Shown in pieces: positions 1 to 8,969 of a stretch of DNA of 64,000 nucleotides. The notes beneath the pieces were generated by a model that was not told the DNA's origin, did not search any database, and saw only the letters and a program-made list of their open reading frames with translations. The stretch is from Amycolatopsis thailandensis. Lineage in GTDB: Bacteria > Actinomycetota > Actinomycetes > Mycobacteriales > Pseudonocardiaceae. A program made the position numbers and the translations under genes. Within the stretch, counting starts at the first letter, position 1; every line of letters starts with the position of its first letter. The stretch is from positions 62,001-126,000 of the forward strand of contig NZ_NMQT01000030.1 in the NCBI RefSeq assembly GCF_002234405.1, read 5' to 3'.

Positions 1-341
1 GCGTCCCGGCTCGGCCAGTTCACCACGCAGGACGAATCCTCACCGGGTGATTCGGCGTCCATCCACGTCCGCCACGCGCGCAGCAACACGTCCATACCCT
101 CGGTGCCGGTGGTCCCGATGTACGGGAACAGCTGGCGCACGTCGGCGGCCGACCAGAGCAGGGGCACGTCGTCCGGACCGTGTAATTGGCGCTGGACGAC
201 GCCGGTGACCTGGACGCCCGACGCGGTCGCGGCGTCCACGCGCTCGCCGACGACCGGGGGCGGCGCCGCTTCGGGCAGCAGCCTGTCGATCGTCGCGAAC
301 CGTGCGCGGTGCGCGTCGAACAACGTCTTCTCGATTTCCAT
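1..341 (-). CDS. GNAT-type acetyltransferase, N-terminal part (runs off left edge)
   Basis: The minus strand is open from an ATG at 341 to the window edge, giving 113 residues that start MEIEKTLFDAHRARF. The encoded segment parallels the first ~100 residues of the next gene upstream (374-1276): ARFATIDRLLP against ARFAALDPLLP, a matching LWS stretch, and SSCVVNWPSRD against SSCTVTWPSRD. It is therefore a tandem paralogue, and the GNAT fold itself should lie beyond the window. It starts 32 nt after the upstream stop, so it is probably the third gene of that operon. The shine-dalgarno is weak (GGGGACGG). Substrate unknown. Confidence 0.75.
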   Translation of the reverse strand, partial: MEIEKTLFDAHRARFATIDRLLPEAAPPPVVGERVDAATASGVQVTGVVQRQLHGPDDVPLLWSAADVRQLFPYIGTTGTEGMDVLLRAWRTWMDAESPGEDSSCVVNWPSRD

Positions 342-373
342 TCCGTCCCCAGGGTCGGCCGCGCCCGTCACCG

Positions 374-1276
374 CTACCGCAGGGCCGCGGCGGGGCTGGC
401 CGCCCACGTCGTCCACAGAGGACGATAACCCTGCCGGTGCCAGAAGACCGGGGAAAGCGGATTGGCCGGATTGTACGAGACGAAGGTACCGCGCAGCGAC
501 GGCGAGAACAGCTCGTCGTGCGCGGCGGCGGTCAGCGCGCGCCCGATCCCGCGTCCCCGGGCGGCCGCGGTGACCGCGAGCGTGCCGACGTAGCCCCACT
601 CGCCCGGCGGCAGTCTTCCGGCGAGCGCGTCACCGGGGAGCGGCGAGCGTTTTCCGCTGGTCACCATCCCCACGGTGACGCCTTCCTCTTCGGCGATCCA
701 GACGCGGCCGCCGAACTGCAAGCCGCGCCGGACCTCTTCCTCGAGCAGGGCTTCGGCCCCCGGCCGGACGACGCCGTGACCGACGAACGAGGTGTAGCGA
801 AGTTCTTCGAAGCGCAGGGCGACGATCTCCTCCAGATCACCGCCGGAGGACTCCCGGACGGTCACACCGGGCACGGAGTACGCCTCGCCGGCGGCGGGCG
901 CCCGGACGGCCAGCGCCAGTTGCGGCGCGAGCCCGTGGTCGAGCAGGGCCCGCGCGACCACGACGTCGCGGCTGGGCCAGGTGACCGTGCACGACGAATC
1001 GGGTTCGGCGTCGGCGAGCGCGATCCGCTCGCGCCAGGCCGACAGCAGCGCGCTCATCCCCGCGCCGGCGTCGTGCGGGAGGAACGCGGAAAGGATCTGG
1101 AGGTGCGCCGGGCTCCACAGTCGTTGCCAGGAACCCGCCGCGAACCGCACGTGCGCGATCGTCCCGGCGGCGCCGCCCGCTTCGACGGGCTCGCCGGGCG
1201 GGAGCGGGGGCGGCGGTGGAAGCAGCGGATCGAGCGCGGCGAACCGTGCCCGTTGCACCCCCGCCGCCGAACTCAT
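374..1276 (-). CDS. GNAT family N-acetyltransferase (300 aa)
   Basis: This 300-residue protein has a proline-rich N-terminal extension of about 130 residues followed by a GNAT domain at roughly 135-295. The acetyl-CoA binding motif A is visible as GYVGTLAVTAAARGRGIGRAL-like sequence near 229-248, where RGRGIG is the classic Q/RxxGxG/A loop. The ATG at 1276 overlaps the stop of the upstream methyltransferase gene as ATGA, which fixes the start and suggests translational coupling. The N-terminal extension is shared with the truncated paralogue downstream (1-341). GNAT enzymes transfer acetyl groups to amines; the substrate cannot be read from the sequence. Confidence 0.85.
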   Translation of the reverse strand: MSSAAGVQRARFAALDPLLPPPPPLPPGEPVEAGGAAGTIAHVRFAAGSWQRLWSPAHLQILSAFLPHDAGAGMSALLSAWRERIALADAEPDSSCTVTWPSRDVVVARALLDHGLAPQLALAVRAPAAGEAYSVPGVTVRESSGGDLEEIVALRFEELRYTSFVGHGVVRPGAEALLEEEVRRGLQFGGRVWIAEEEGVTVGMVTSGKRSPLPGDALAGRLPPGEWGYVGTLAVTAAARGRGIGRALTAAAHDELFSPSLRGTFVSYNPANPLSPVFWHRQGYRPLWTTWAASPAAALR

Positions 1277-2124
1277 CCCCGCTGGGTGCAGAAGATCGCG
1301 GTGCCCGGGAAGAGCTTGCCGCGCAAGGGGCTCCACTGCCCCCAGGTGCGGGAGTGACCTTCCGGCCAGGCCGGCTCGATGAGGTCCGTCAGCGTGAAAC
1401 CGGCGTCGGCGAGAGCGCGGACGTAGTCGCCGACGGTGCGGTGGTACTCGACGTAGGTCGCGACACCCTCTTCGTCGACCTCGACGTACGGCGTGCGATC
1501 GAAATACGGCTGGGTGACGGTGAGGCCCTGCGGCCCGGGGTCGTCGGGGAAGATCCAGCGCATCGGATGGGTCACCGAGAACACCCAGCGGGCGCCCGGC
1601 CGGAGCACCCGGTGCACCTCGGCGAACACGACGTCCACCGACGCCACGAACGGGACCGCGCCGAAGGCCGAGCACGCCGCGTCGAAGCTCGCGTCGGCGA
1701 ACGGGAGCGATTCCGCCGTCGCCTGCACGAGCGGCACGGGGGTGCCGGTGCGCTCGTTGCCCTCCCGCGCGTGCCGCAGCATCCCCGCCGACAGATCGGT
1801 CGCCACCGCCTCGGCGCCCTGCGCGGCGAGCCAGCGCGAACAGGCCGCCTGTCCACACCCGACTTCGAGGATCCGCTTGCCGCCGACTTCACCCAGAAGC
1901 GCGACGTCGGCCTCGCGGACGCCCTCCGGGCACCAGACGAAGTCCGCGTCGCCGAGGAAGCCGCCGTGGGTCGCTTGGTAGTCGTCGGCGTCGGCGTCCC
2001 ACCACGCCAGGTTCGCGGCCGTCGCCTCCGGCGCGGAGACCGCCCGGTAGGCGACCCCCGCGGTGCCGAGCCGTTCCTCGGCCTCGGCGTGCCGTTCGGG
2101 CTCGGTGACGGACTGCTGACTCAA
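1273..2124 (-). CDS. class I SAM-dependent methyltransferase (283 aa)
   Basis: The protein has the Rossmann methyltransferase core: motif I ILEVGCGQAACS at about 85-96, the acidic end of strand 2 (ATDLS), PFADASFDAACS as the post-II/III region and VHRVLRPGARWVFS as motif IV/V. This is the Methyltransf_11/25 type used on small molecules. The best start is the TTG at 2124 because AAGGA lies 7-8 nt before it and no ATG or GTG follows soon. It is the first gene of a tight minus-strand operon with the two GNAT genes, diverging from rpsA across 304 nt. The substrate is unknown. Confidence 0.85.
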   Translation of the reverse strand: MSQQSVTEPERHAEAEERLGTAGVAYRAVSAPEATAANLAWWDADADDYQATHGGFLGDADFVWCPEGVREADVALLGEVGGKRILEVGCGQAACSRWLAAQGAEAVATDLSAGMLRHAREGNERTGTPVPLVQATAESLPFADASFDAACSAFGAVPFVASVDVVFAEVHRVLRPGARWVFSVTHPMRWIFPDDPGPQGLTVTQPYFDRTPYVEVDEEGVATYVEYHRTVGDYVRALADAGFTLTDLIEPAWPEGHSRTWGQWSPLRGKLFPGTAIFCTQRG

Positions 2125-2199
2125 ACCGGTATCCTTTCCCCAGGTCAGGGCTGTGGAGGAGAGTTTATCCGCCCGCCGTGATCGCGGTAGGCACCCTGA

Positions 2200-2229
2200 T
2201 TGTGCCGTGTACAGGGGGCCGCGTAGGAT
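2200..2229 (+). promoter_or_regulatory. probable sigma-A promoter for rpsA
   Basis: TTGTGC at 2200-2205 and TAGGAT at 2224-2229 are separated by 18 nt, a good housekeeping-type promoter. It lies about 200 nt before rpsA in the 304-nt gap shared with the divergent methyltransferase gene. The remaining 2230-2428 would be a long leader; no conserved RNA element was recognised in it. Confidence 0.4.
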
Positions 2230-2428
2230 ATCTGTTAGCGCAGTGGGTTCGCGCTACTCTTTCCCCCGGTTCGCTCAGCGTCCGGGTCAGGGGGTCGCGC
2301 ACCGGATGCGGTGATGCTCGCGGTCGTTCCCTGTGGACGTTTGCAAATGTGGTCGCCTCATGCCGGAAGAGCCCATGGTGCCCTAACCGCAAACCCACTA
2401 CTTCCCATCCACCGGAGCAACCCGCCTA

Positions 2429-3928
2429 ATGACGACCGACACCGCCACCGCCCCGACCGCCCCCACCGGGCCCCAGCAAGTCGCTATCAACGACATCGGG
2501 TCGGAGGAAGACTTCCTCGCTGCGATCGACAAGACGATCAAGTACTTCAACGACGGCGACATCGTTGAGGGAACCATCGTCAAGGTCGACCGTGACGAGG
2601 TCCTGCTCGACATCGGCTACAAGACCGAGGGTGTCATCCCCTCGCGTGAGCTCTCCATCAAGCACGATGTCGACCCGGCTGAGGTTGTCACCGTCGGCGA
2701 TGAGGTCGAAGCCCTGGTTCTCCAGAAGGAGGACAAGGAAGGCCGTCTGATCCTGTCCAAGAAGCGTGCGCAGTACGAGCGCGCCTGGGGCACGATCGAG
2801 GAGCTCAAGGAGAAGGACGAGCCCGTCAAGGGCACCGTCATCGAGGTCGTCAAGGGCGGCCTCATCCTGGACATCGGCCTGCGGGGCTTCCTGCCCGCGT
2901 CGCTGGTCGAGATGCGCCGCGTGCGCGACCTGCAGCCGTACGTCGGCCGCGAGCTCGAGGCGAAGATCATCGAGCTGGACAAGAACCGCAACAACGTGGT
3001 CCTGTCCCGCCGCGCCTACCTGGAGCAGACCCAGTCCGAGGTGCGCAGCGAGTTCCTCAACGCGCTCGCCAAGGGCCAGGTCCGCAAGGGCGTCGTGTCG
3101 TCCATCGTCAACTTCGGTGCCTTCGTGGACCTGGGTGGCGTCGACGGCCTGGTGCACGTCTCCGAGCTGTCCTGGAAGCACATCGACCACCCGTCCGAGG
3201 TCGTCGAGGTCGGCCAGGAGGTCACGGTCGAGGTTCTGGACGTCGACATGGACCGCGAGCGCGTCTCGCTGTCGCTGAAGGCGACCCAGGAAGACCCGTG
3301 GCGTCAGTTCGCCCGCACCCACGCGATCGGCCAGATCGTGCCGGGCAAGGTCACCAAGCTCGTCCCGTTCGGCGCGTTCGTGCGCGTCGAGGAGGGCATC
3401 GAGGGCCTGGTGCACATCTCCGAGCTGGCCGAGCGCCACGTGGAGATCCCGGAGCAGGTCGTCCAGGTCAACGGCGACGTGATGGTCAAGGTCATCGACA
3501 TCGACCTCGAGCGTCGTCGCATCTCGCTGTCGCTGAAGCAGGCGAACGAGGGCGTCACGCCGGAGACCGAGTTCGACCCCACTCAGTACGGCATGGCCGC
3601 CGAGTACGACACCGAGGGGAACTACATCTACCCCGAGGGCTTCGACCCGGACACCCAGGAGTGGCAGGAAGGCTTCGACAAGCAGCGTGAGGAGTGGGAG
3701 CGTCAGTACGCCGAGGCTCACACCCGCTACGAGGCTCACATGAAGCAGGTCGTCAAGGCCGCCGAGGCCGACGCGGAAGCCGCGGCCGACGCCGCGACCG
3801 GCGTCACCTCCGGCGACTCGGGCGAGCAGAGCTACACCTCCGCTCCGGCCGAGGCCAAGAGCGGCGGCACGCTCGCCAGCGACGAGCAGCTCGCGGCTCT
3901 CCGCGAGAAGCTGTCGGGCGGCGCGTGA
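2429..3928 (+). CDS. rpsA: 30S ribosomal protein S1
   Basis: The 499-residue protein contains four S1 (OB-fold) RNA-binding domains at about 33-105, 122-187, 208-276 and 293-362. The last two carry the typical GxFVDLGGVDGLVHVSELS and GAFVRVEEGIEGLVHISEL signatures. S1 brings mRNA to the 30S subunit and assists initiation on structured leaders. Four domains rather than six is usual for actinobacteria. The C-terminal ~130 residues are acidic and low in complexity, ending in AALREKLSGGA, as in mycobacterial RpsA. The gene is monocistronic, with an ATG start and a strong terminator just downstream; coaE follows, as in M. tuberculosis. Confidence 0.98.
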   Translation: MTTDTATAPTAPTGPQQVAINDIGSEEDFLAAIDKTIKYFNDGDIVEGTIVKVDRDEVLLDIGYKTEGVIPSRELSIKHDVDPAEVVTVGDEVEALVLQKEDKEGRLILSKKRAQYERAWGTIEELKEKDEPVKGTVIEVVKGGLILDIGLRGFLPASLVEMRRVRDLQPYVGRELEAKIIELDKNRNNVVLSRRAYLEQTQSEVRSEFLNALAKGQVRKGVVSSIVNFGAFVDLGGVDGLVHVSELSWKHIDHPSEVVEVGQEVTVEVLDVDMDRERVSLSLKATQEDPWRQFARTHAIGQIVPGKVTKLVPFGAFVRVEEGIEGLVHISELAERHVEIPEQVVQVNGDVMVKVIDIDLERRRISLSLKQANEGVTPETEFDPTQYGMAAEYDTEGNYIYPEGFDPDTQEWQEGFDKQREEWERQYAEAHTRYEAHMKQVVKAAEADAEAAADAATGVTSGDSGEQSYTSAPAEAKSGGTLASDEQLAALREKLSGGA

Positions 3929-3954
3929 TCCAGGCGCTCAGCCAGTAGCTGACA

Positions 3955-3993
3955 GACAGCGGCCCCGGTCCACCTCGGACCGGGGCCGCTGTC
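3955..3993 (+). terminator. rpsA transcription terminator
   Basis: A perfect 17-bp stem (arms 3955-3971 and 3977-3993, GC-rich) with a 5-nt loop ACCTC begins 27 nt after the rpsA stop and is followed by TTTCGCGTTT. This is a strong actinobacterial terminator despite the interrupted T-run. Confidence 0.85.
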
Positions 3994-3996
3994 TTT

Positions 3997-4061
3997 CGCG
4001 TTTAGTCCTCTGGATGCGGTAGTTGCGCATGCGAACTACCGCATCCAGAGGACTAAACGCG
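3997..4061. repeat. 28-bp perfect inverted repeat with palindromic loop
   Basis: Arms 3997-4024 and 4034-4061 are perfect inverted copies (core TTTAGTCCTCTGGATGCGG). The 9-nt centre contains CGCATGCG, itself a palindrome, so the whole 65 bp is almost one palindrome. It starts 3 nt after the rpsA terminator stem and lies between convergent genes. It may be a second, bidirectional terminator or a dispersed intergenic palindrome. Confidence 0.8.
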
Positions 4062-4078
4062 GGGGTTGGCGAAGAGGG

Positions 4079-4303
4079 TCAGGAAGTGGCGGGCCGGACG
4101 GCCGGCACCCAGATGCGTTCGAGGGCGGCCGCGCGGGCCTTGCGGCGGAGTCCGGCGAAGCTGTGCTTGGCGGGGACCAGGAGTGCGCTCAGCCATGTGC
4201 GCCGGTATTCGGCGAGGGCCTCGGCCACGGGACGATGGAGGACACAGTGCACCAGGCCCGGCGATCCGAGCCGGTGCCTTCCGACGTGCTTGCCGTCTGC
4301 CAT
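4079..4303 (-). CDS. small basic protein of unknown function (74 aa)
   Basis: A short open frame starts with ATG at 4303, preceded by GGAGGAAAG at close spacing, the reason to prefer it over the longer frame starting at 4408. The product is rich in Arg, Lys and His, begins MADGKHVGRHRL, contains HRPVAEALAEYRRTWLSALLVP and ends in a hydrophobic IWVPAVRPATS stretch. No known domain was recognised. It sits between the 65-bp palindrome and coaE, transcribed against both neighbours. Confidence 0.6.
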   Translation of the reverse strand: MADGKHVGRHRLGSPGLVHCVLHRPVAEALAEYRRTWLSALLVPAKHSFAGLRRKARAAALERIWVPAVRPATS

Positions 4304-4500
4304 CTTTCCTCCGTGTGGGCTACCTTCGCCGCGCACGGTACGCAATCGAGCCGCCGAAGCCGGGTAACCGCCCGGCGTGTCACTCGAAATGGTTGAGTCG
4401 CGCGTCACGATGATCTTGCCTTTTGCATCCTTCTGTGCCGGATGTACCCATTCGATGACCCTGCGCGGTCACCTTGGATTGCGCCACTAGGCTGATCGAC

Positions 4501-5685
4501 ATGCTGCGTGTGGGCCTGACCGGCGGGATCGGCGCCGGAAAATCGACGGTGGCGAACCGGCTTTCCGAGCACGGCGCCGTCCTCATCGACTCCGACAAGA
4601 TCGCCAGGGAGGTCGTCGAGCCGGGGACACCGGGGCTCGCCGGGCTGGTCGAGGCGTTCGGGGAAGACATCCTCGCGGCCGACGGCTCGCTCGATCGCCC
4701 CGCGCTGGCCGCGAAGGCGTTCGCGGACGAAGATTCCCGCAAGCGGCTGAACTCGATCGTCCATCCGAGGGTCGGCGCCCGGACGGCCGAGCTGATGGCG
4801 GCCGCGGCGCCGGACGCGATCGTCGTCCACGACATCCCGCTGCTGGTCGAAGGCGGCCTCGCGCCGATGTACCACCTCGTCGTCATGGTCGACGCCCCCG
4901 AAGAGGTCAGGGTCCGCCGTCTGGTCGAGGCGCGGGGGATGGCCGAGTCCGACGCGCGCGCCAGGATCAAGGCGCAGGCCACGACCGATCAGCGCCGGGC
5001 GGTGGCCGACGTCTGGTTCGACAACAGCGGGGCACCCGACATCGTGCTCGCCGACGTCGACGCGTTGTGGGCGGACAGGCTGACCCCGTTCGAAGCGAAC
5101 GTGCGGCTCCGCAAGCCGCGGGCGCCGATGTCGCCGAAGATCGCGGAATACGACCCGACGTGGCCGGTGCAGGCGGAGCGGGCGCTCGCCCGGATCCGTG
5201 TGGTGGTGGGTGACAACGCCGTGCGCGTCGACCACATCGGTTCGACCTCCGTGCCGGGGCTGCCCGCCAAGGACATCCTCGACCTTCAGCTGACGGTGTC
5301 CACCACGGACAAGGCCGACGAGCTGGCCGACGTGCTCTCCGACGCCGGGTTCCCGCGCGCGGAGGGTGAGTGGTTCGACGACGCGCACGGTGAAGAGGGC
5401 ACCTGGCCCAAGCGGTTCCACTTCGGCGGCGACCCGCGCCGCCCGGTCAACCTGCACGTCCGGTCCCAGGAAACGCCTGCCTGGCGGCTCGCGCTGCTGT
5501 TCCCGGAGTGGCTGCGGCAGAACCCGGACGAACGCGACGCCTACGCGGCGGTCAAGAACGCCATGGCCGCGAAGCACGCCGGCGACGGGACCGTCGAGCG
5601 GTACACCGACGAAAAGCAGGTCTGGGTCGACGCGGCCTTCGGCCGGGCCGACGCGTGGGCCGCGTCGACGGGCTGGACCCCGTAG
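4501..5685 (+). CDS. coaE: dephospho-CoA kinase fused to GrpB domain
   Basis: The first ~200 residues are dephospho-CoA kinase, which phosphorylates the 3'-OH of dephospho-CoA in the last step of coenzyme A synthesis. The P-loop GGIGAGKS is at 8-15, followed by [11 protein letters not shown] and the lid region RRLVEARGM. Residues ~205-390 form a GrpB/UPF0157 domain (nucleotidyltransferase-like; [21 protein letters not shown]). This fusion is usual in actinobacteria, e.g. Rv1631. The ATG at 4501 is 7 nt after TAGGCT (4488-4493) without a shine-dalgarno, so the mRNA is probably leaderless. Length is 394 residues. The stop lies 3 nt from the convergent glycosyltransferase stop. Confidence 0.96.
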   Translation: MLRVGLTGGIGAGKSTVANRLSEHGAVLIDSDKIAREVVEPGTPGLAGLVEAFGEDILAADGSLDRPALAAKAFADEDSRKRLNSIVHPRVGARTAELMAAAAPDAIVVHDIPLLVEGGLAPMYHLVVMVDAPEEVRVRRLVEARGMAESDARARIKAQATTDQRRAVADVWFDNSGAPDIVLADVDALWADRLTPFEANVRLRKPRAPMSPKIAEYDPTWPVQAERALARIRVVVGDNAVRVDHIGSTSVPGLPAKDILDLQLTVSTTDKADELADVLSDAGFPRAEGEWFDDAHGEEGTWPKRFHFGGDPRRPVNLHVRSQETPAWRLALLFPEWLRQNPDERDAYAAVKNAMAAKHAGDGTVERYTDEKQVWVDAAFGRADAWAASTGWTP

Positions 5686-5688
5686 CGG

Positions 5689-7209
5689 CTACACCCGGAA
5701 CTCCCGCAATCCCGGCCACGAGGACGCCCAGGATTCCGTGCGACCGGTGACGAGCCAGATCGGCATCTCACGGCTCACGTTGCGGACACCGAGGTCGTTG
5801 CCGACCCGGGAAACGATCCGGGCGTCGGTGAACGAGTGCAGCAGCCGTGCCGGATCGGGCCCGACGAACAGCACGCTGTCCGCGGTCTCGGGCGGGTGGC
5901 CGAAGTACCAGAAGCCCCGGCTGGGGCTGTACGCGGCGGGAAGTCCGTAGTCGGCGCCGTACCGGTCCAGCGCTCCGGCCTGCCAGTACCCGGCGGTCAC
6001 GAGCGTGGTGCGTGCCCGCTGCTCCGGCGGGAGCCGGTGATAGGCGTCCGCGACCGAACGGGCGAGGTCCGGCCAGCCGATCTCCTCCAGCGCGTACGCC
6101 GGGCGCGGGACGTCCCGGCCCTCGGCGATCCAGGCGACGGGCCACACCGGCAGCGCGTAGGGGAGGGTGTACAGCGCGGAAAGCACGAACACCGGCCAGG
6201 TCGGGATCCAGCGGAACCACGATGAAGGCTTCGACTGTCCGAAGTGGACAGCCGCGCCCGCCCACAGGACGCCGAACATCCCCGCCGCGTAGTAGTACCG
6301 GCCGTTGGACAGGATGAACAGCGCGATCACGCCGACGGTCGCCCAGCCGAGGAACCGGAACTCCCGCAGCTTCGCCGAGAACATCAGGACCCAGAGTCCA
6401 TAAAGGACACCGACGACGCCGATGCCGAGACCGGCGCCGGTCAGCAGGGCGGGCAGGAACCCGGCGCGGCCGCTCCAGCCGCCGGTGGTCTCGTGCGCGA
6501 TGACGTCGCCCATCTCCAGCTGTGGCCAGCCGTTCGCGGCCTGCCACCAGAGGGTGGGCACGAGCGAGAGCGCGGAGATGGCCGCGCCGATCCAGAGTTT
6601 GGGCCTGCGCAAGAGATCCCGGGGGCCGAGGACGAGGATCGCGACCCCGGCGGCGACCCAGAAAGTCGCGACGAGGAGCTTGACGTTCAGCGCGACGGCG
6701 GTGGCGGCGCCCAGCCACAGCAACAGGTTGTCGTCCCGGGTCCGCATCCACCGCACGAGCAGCCAGGCGATGAGCGCCCACAGGGCCGGGTCGATCGTCG
6801 AGGTGGCCAGGTAGTGCCCGCTGCCGAGGAACTGCCCGCAGATCGCGTACGCGGCGGCGGCGCGGGTCTGCGCGCGGCGGTCTCCGCCCATCTCGTAGGC
6901 GATGAGCCCGGTGAACACGACACCGGCGGCCGTCGCGAGGACGGCGGGGAGACGGAACACGAAGACATTGCCCGGCGCGAGGGAGTCCATCAGCAGGGCC
7001 AGGAACGGGAGTACCGGTGGCTGGTCGGCGTATCCCCAGGCCAGCCGCTTCCCGGCGGAGAGGAAGTACAGTTCGTCGCCGAAGTAGCCGTACCGCCACG
7101 CCGTCGCCAGCAGCGCCGCCGCGGCCGCGGCGGCGAGCAGCGCCACCGGGAGCCGGGCGAACGCCACACCGGACGCGGTCGGTGTTTCGGCCGCGCTGGC
7201 GGCTTCCAT
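5689..7209 (-). CDS. GT39/ArnT-like membrane glycosyltransferase, copy 2
   Basis: This 506-residue polytopic protein has an N-terminal ~25-residue cytoplasmic segment and about 10-12 transmembrane helices. The first extracytoplasmic loop carries GYFGDELYFLSAGKRLAWGYADQPP, where the Asp-Glu pair matches the catalytic acidic motif of the GT-C fold. Such enzymes move sugars from polyprenyl-phosphate donors onto lipids, glycans or proteins outside the membrane. It is closely paralogous to the next gene (7299-8831), including NGRYYYAAGMF and GYWQAGALDRYGADYGLP, so the two arose by tandem duplication. The ATG at 7209 follows GAGGA closely. Acceptor unknown. Confidence 0.85.
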   Translation of the reverse strand: MEAASAAETPTASGVAFARLPVALLAAAAAAALLATAWRYGYFGDELYFLSAGKRLAWGYADQPPVLPFLALLMDSLAPGNVFVFRLPAVLATAAGVVFTGLIAYEMGGDRRAQTRAAAAYAICGQFLGSGHYLATSTIDPALWALIAWLLVRWMRTRDDNLLLWLGAATAVALNVKLLVATFWVAAGVAILVLGPRDLLRRPKLWIGAAISALSLVPTLWWQAANGWPQLEMGDVIAHETTGGWSGRAGFLPALLTGAGLGIGVVGVLYGLWVLMFSAKLREFRFLGWATVGVIALFILSNGRYYYAAGMFGVLWAGAAVHFGQSKPSSWFRWIPTWPVFVLSALYTLPYALPVWPVAWIAEGRDVPRPAYALEEIGWPDLARSVADAYHRLPPEQRARTTLVTAGYWQAGALDRYGADYGLPAAYSPSRGFWYFGHPPETADSVLFVGPDPARLLHSFTDARIVSRVGNDLGVRNVSREMPIWLVTGRTESWASSWPGLREFRV

Positions 7210-7298
7210 CCAGTCCTCACAGATCCCTCGGGTGCCGGTCCTCTCGCACCTTACGTGCCACCGGCGTGGTGCGTCGGTCGTGAGAGGACCGGTGAGGT

Positions 7299-8831
7299 TC
7301 AGAAGCCCCAGTCCGTGAGTTCCGGCCACACCGTGTCCCAGCTCCCGGTCCGGCCGGTGGCCAGCCAGATCTTCATGCCCTGACTCGAATTCGGGACTCC
7401 GGCCCGGTTGTCGAGCGCGCCGGCCTCGCGCACCTGCGTGAAGTACGGCACAAGCACCGACGGATCGTTCCCGACGAACAGGATGTCCCGGGCCGATTCC
7501 GGCGGCCTCGGCAACGTCGCGTAGCCGCGGTTGGGGCTCGACGGTGACGGAAGGCCCAGGTCCGGTCCATAGTGGTCGATGGCGGCGGCCTGCCAGTACT
7601 TCGCCGCGATGACGCCGGTGCGGGCCGGGTCCGGAACGGCGCGATACGCCTGGGCCACCGATTCGGTGATCTCCCGCCAGCCGATCTCCTCGTGAGCCAG
7701 GCCCGGCCGCGCCCACTCGGGGGCGTTCGCCAGCTCGTCGCGCGGGAGGACCGGGAGCGTCTGCGGGATCGCGATCACCGCGGCCACGAGGTACACCGGC
7801 CAGGTCGCGATCCAGCGCCAGTACTTCGACGCCTGTCCCGCTTCGAGCTCCACCGCGGCGGCGGCGAACAGCGGGGCGAACATCCCCGCCGCGTAGTAGT
7901 AGCGCCCGTTCGCCAGCAGGAACAGGGCGAGTACGCCGAGCGCTGTCCACCCCAGGAACCGGTGCGGCCGCAGGCGTTCGGACCGCAGCAGCCGCCACAG
8001 GCCGTAGCAGACGAGGATCATCCCCACCGGGACCCCCGCGCTCATCACCAGTGTCGGGACGAACGTGGCCCGTCCGCCCCAGCCTTCCGAGACCTCCCGG
8101 GAGATCGCCGCGCCCATGGTCAGCTGCGGCCAGCCGTTCGCCGCCTGCCAGACGAGCGTGGGCGTGACCATCGCGGCGGCGATCAGCGCGCCGAGCCAGA
8201 GCGCCGGACGGCGGACCAGGTCGCGAGGGCCGAAGACGGCCGCGGCGGCCAGCGCGACTACCCAGAACGCCCCGATGAGGAACTTCGTGTTCAGTGCGAA
8301 GCCGGTCACCACGCCGCTCCAGAGCAGGAGTCCGTCCACGCGGGTCCGCGTCCAGCGGACGAGCAGCCAGATCAGCAGCGTCCACAGGAACGGGTCGAGG
8401 GTGCTGGTCGCCAAGTAGTGCCCGCTGCCGAGCATCTGGACCGACACCGCGAAGGTCGCCGCCGCGATCGTCTGCGCCCGGCGGCCACCGCCCAGTTCCC
8501 TGGCGATCAACGCGGTCAGCACGACCCCGGCGACCATCGCGAGCATCGCCGGGATCCGCAGGACGAATGGCGAATCGGCGCCGAACGCGGCCATCAGGCG
8601 TGCCAGCAGCGGCAACAGTGGCGGCTGGTCGGCATACCCCCAGTCCAGATGACGGCCGGCTGCCAGGAAGTACAGTTCGTCGCCGAAATAGCCGTAGCGG
8701 CCCGCCGTCGCCGCGAGCACCGCCCCCATCGCCCCGGCGATGGCCAGCACCGGTTTCCCGGCGAACGGCGCGATCCCCGCGTGTTCTCGTTCGCCGTTCC
8801 TTTCCCGGAGTCCCCCGGTCTCGACGACCAT
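7299..8831 (-). CDS. GT39/ArnT-like membrane glycosyltransferase, copy 1
   Basis: The 510-residue paralogue of the gene at 5689-7209 shares the GRYGYFGDELYFL loop with acidic catalytic residues, the WGYADQPPLLPLL segment, the GSGHYLATSTLDP motif and the same C-terminal soluble part with AKYWQAAAIDHYGPDLGLP. The start at 8831 (MVVETGG) is chosen because it gives the same N-terminal length as the paralogue and follows a GGGGG stretch; an in-frame ATG at 8906 is possible. The 89-nt gap to the second copy contains no obvious terminator, so both may be one transcript. Donor probably a polyprenyl-phosphate sugar (family inference). Confidence 0.85.
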   Translation of the reverse strand: MVVETGGLRERNGEREHAGIAPFAGKPVLAIAGAMGAVLAATAGRYGYFGDELYFLAAGRHLDWGYADQPPLLPLLARLMAAFGADSPFVLRIPAMLAMVAGVVLTALIARELGGGRRAQTIAAATFAVSVQMLGSGHYLATSTLDPFLWTLLIWLLVRWTRTRVDGLLLWSGVVTGFALNTKFLIGAFWVVALAAAAVFGPRDLVRRPALWLGALIAAAMVTPTLVWQAANGWPQLTMGAAISREVSEGWGGRATFVPTLVMSAGVPVGMILVCYGLWRLLRSERLRPHRFLGWTALGVLALFLLANGRYYYAAGMFAPLFAAAAVELEAGQASKYWRWIATWPVYLVAAVIAIPQTLPVLPRDELANAPEWARPGLAHEEIGWREITESVAQAYRAVPDPARTGVIAAKYWQAAAIDHYGPDLGLPSPSSPNRGYATLPRPPESARDILFVGNDPSVLVPYFTQVREAGALDNRAGVPNSSQGMKIWLATGRTGSWDTVWPELTDWGF

Positions 8832-8938
8832 GGATTCCGCCCCCTCTCGATCGGTTTCGCTCGTGATCGAGAGTCCCGTGAGGACGTCTTTCCGGGAATC
8901 CATCACCCGGTCAGTAACCGTTCGTCCAAGGGATAAGG

Positions 8939-8964
8939 CCGCATCAACCGATCGGTTGATGCGG
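8939..8964. terminator. 26-bp perfect palindrome after the DUF402 gene
   Basis: CCGCATCAACCGA and its exact reverse complement abut at 8939-8964, five bases after the stop of the minus-strand DUF402 gene. The position suggests a terminator for that gene. As an uninterrupted palindrome it could also be an operator for the glycosyltransferase gene starting ~110 nt away. Confidence 0.5.
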
Positions 8965-8969
8965 ACGGC

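Noticed and set aside
5689-8385. A single minus-strand frame spanning both glycosyltransferase genes
   Set aside because: It only joins the true second gene to an out-of-frame reading of the first; the first gene has its own frame, start and motifs.
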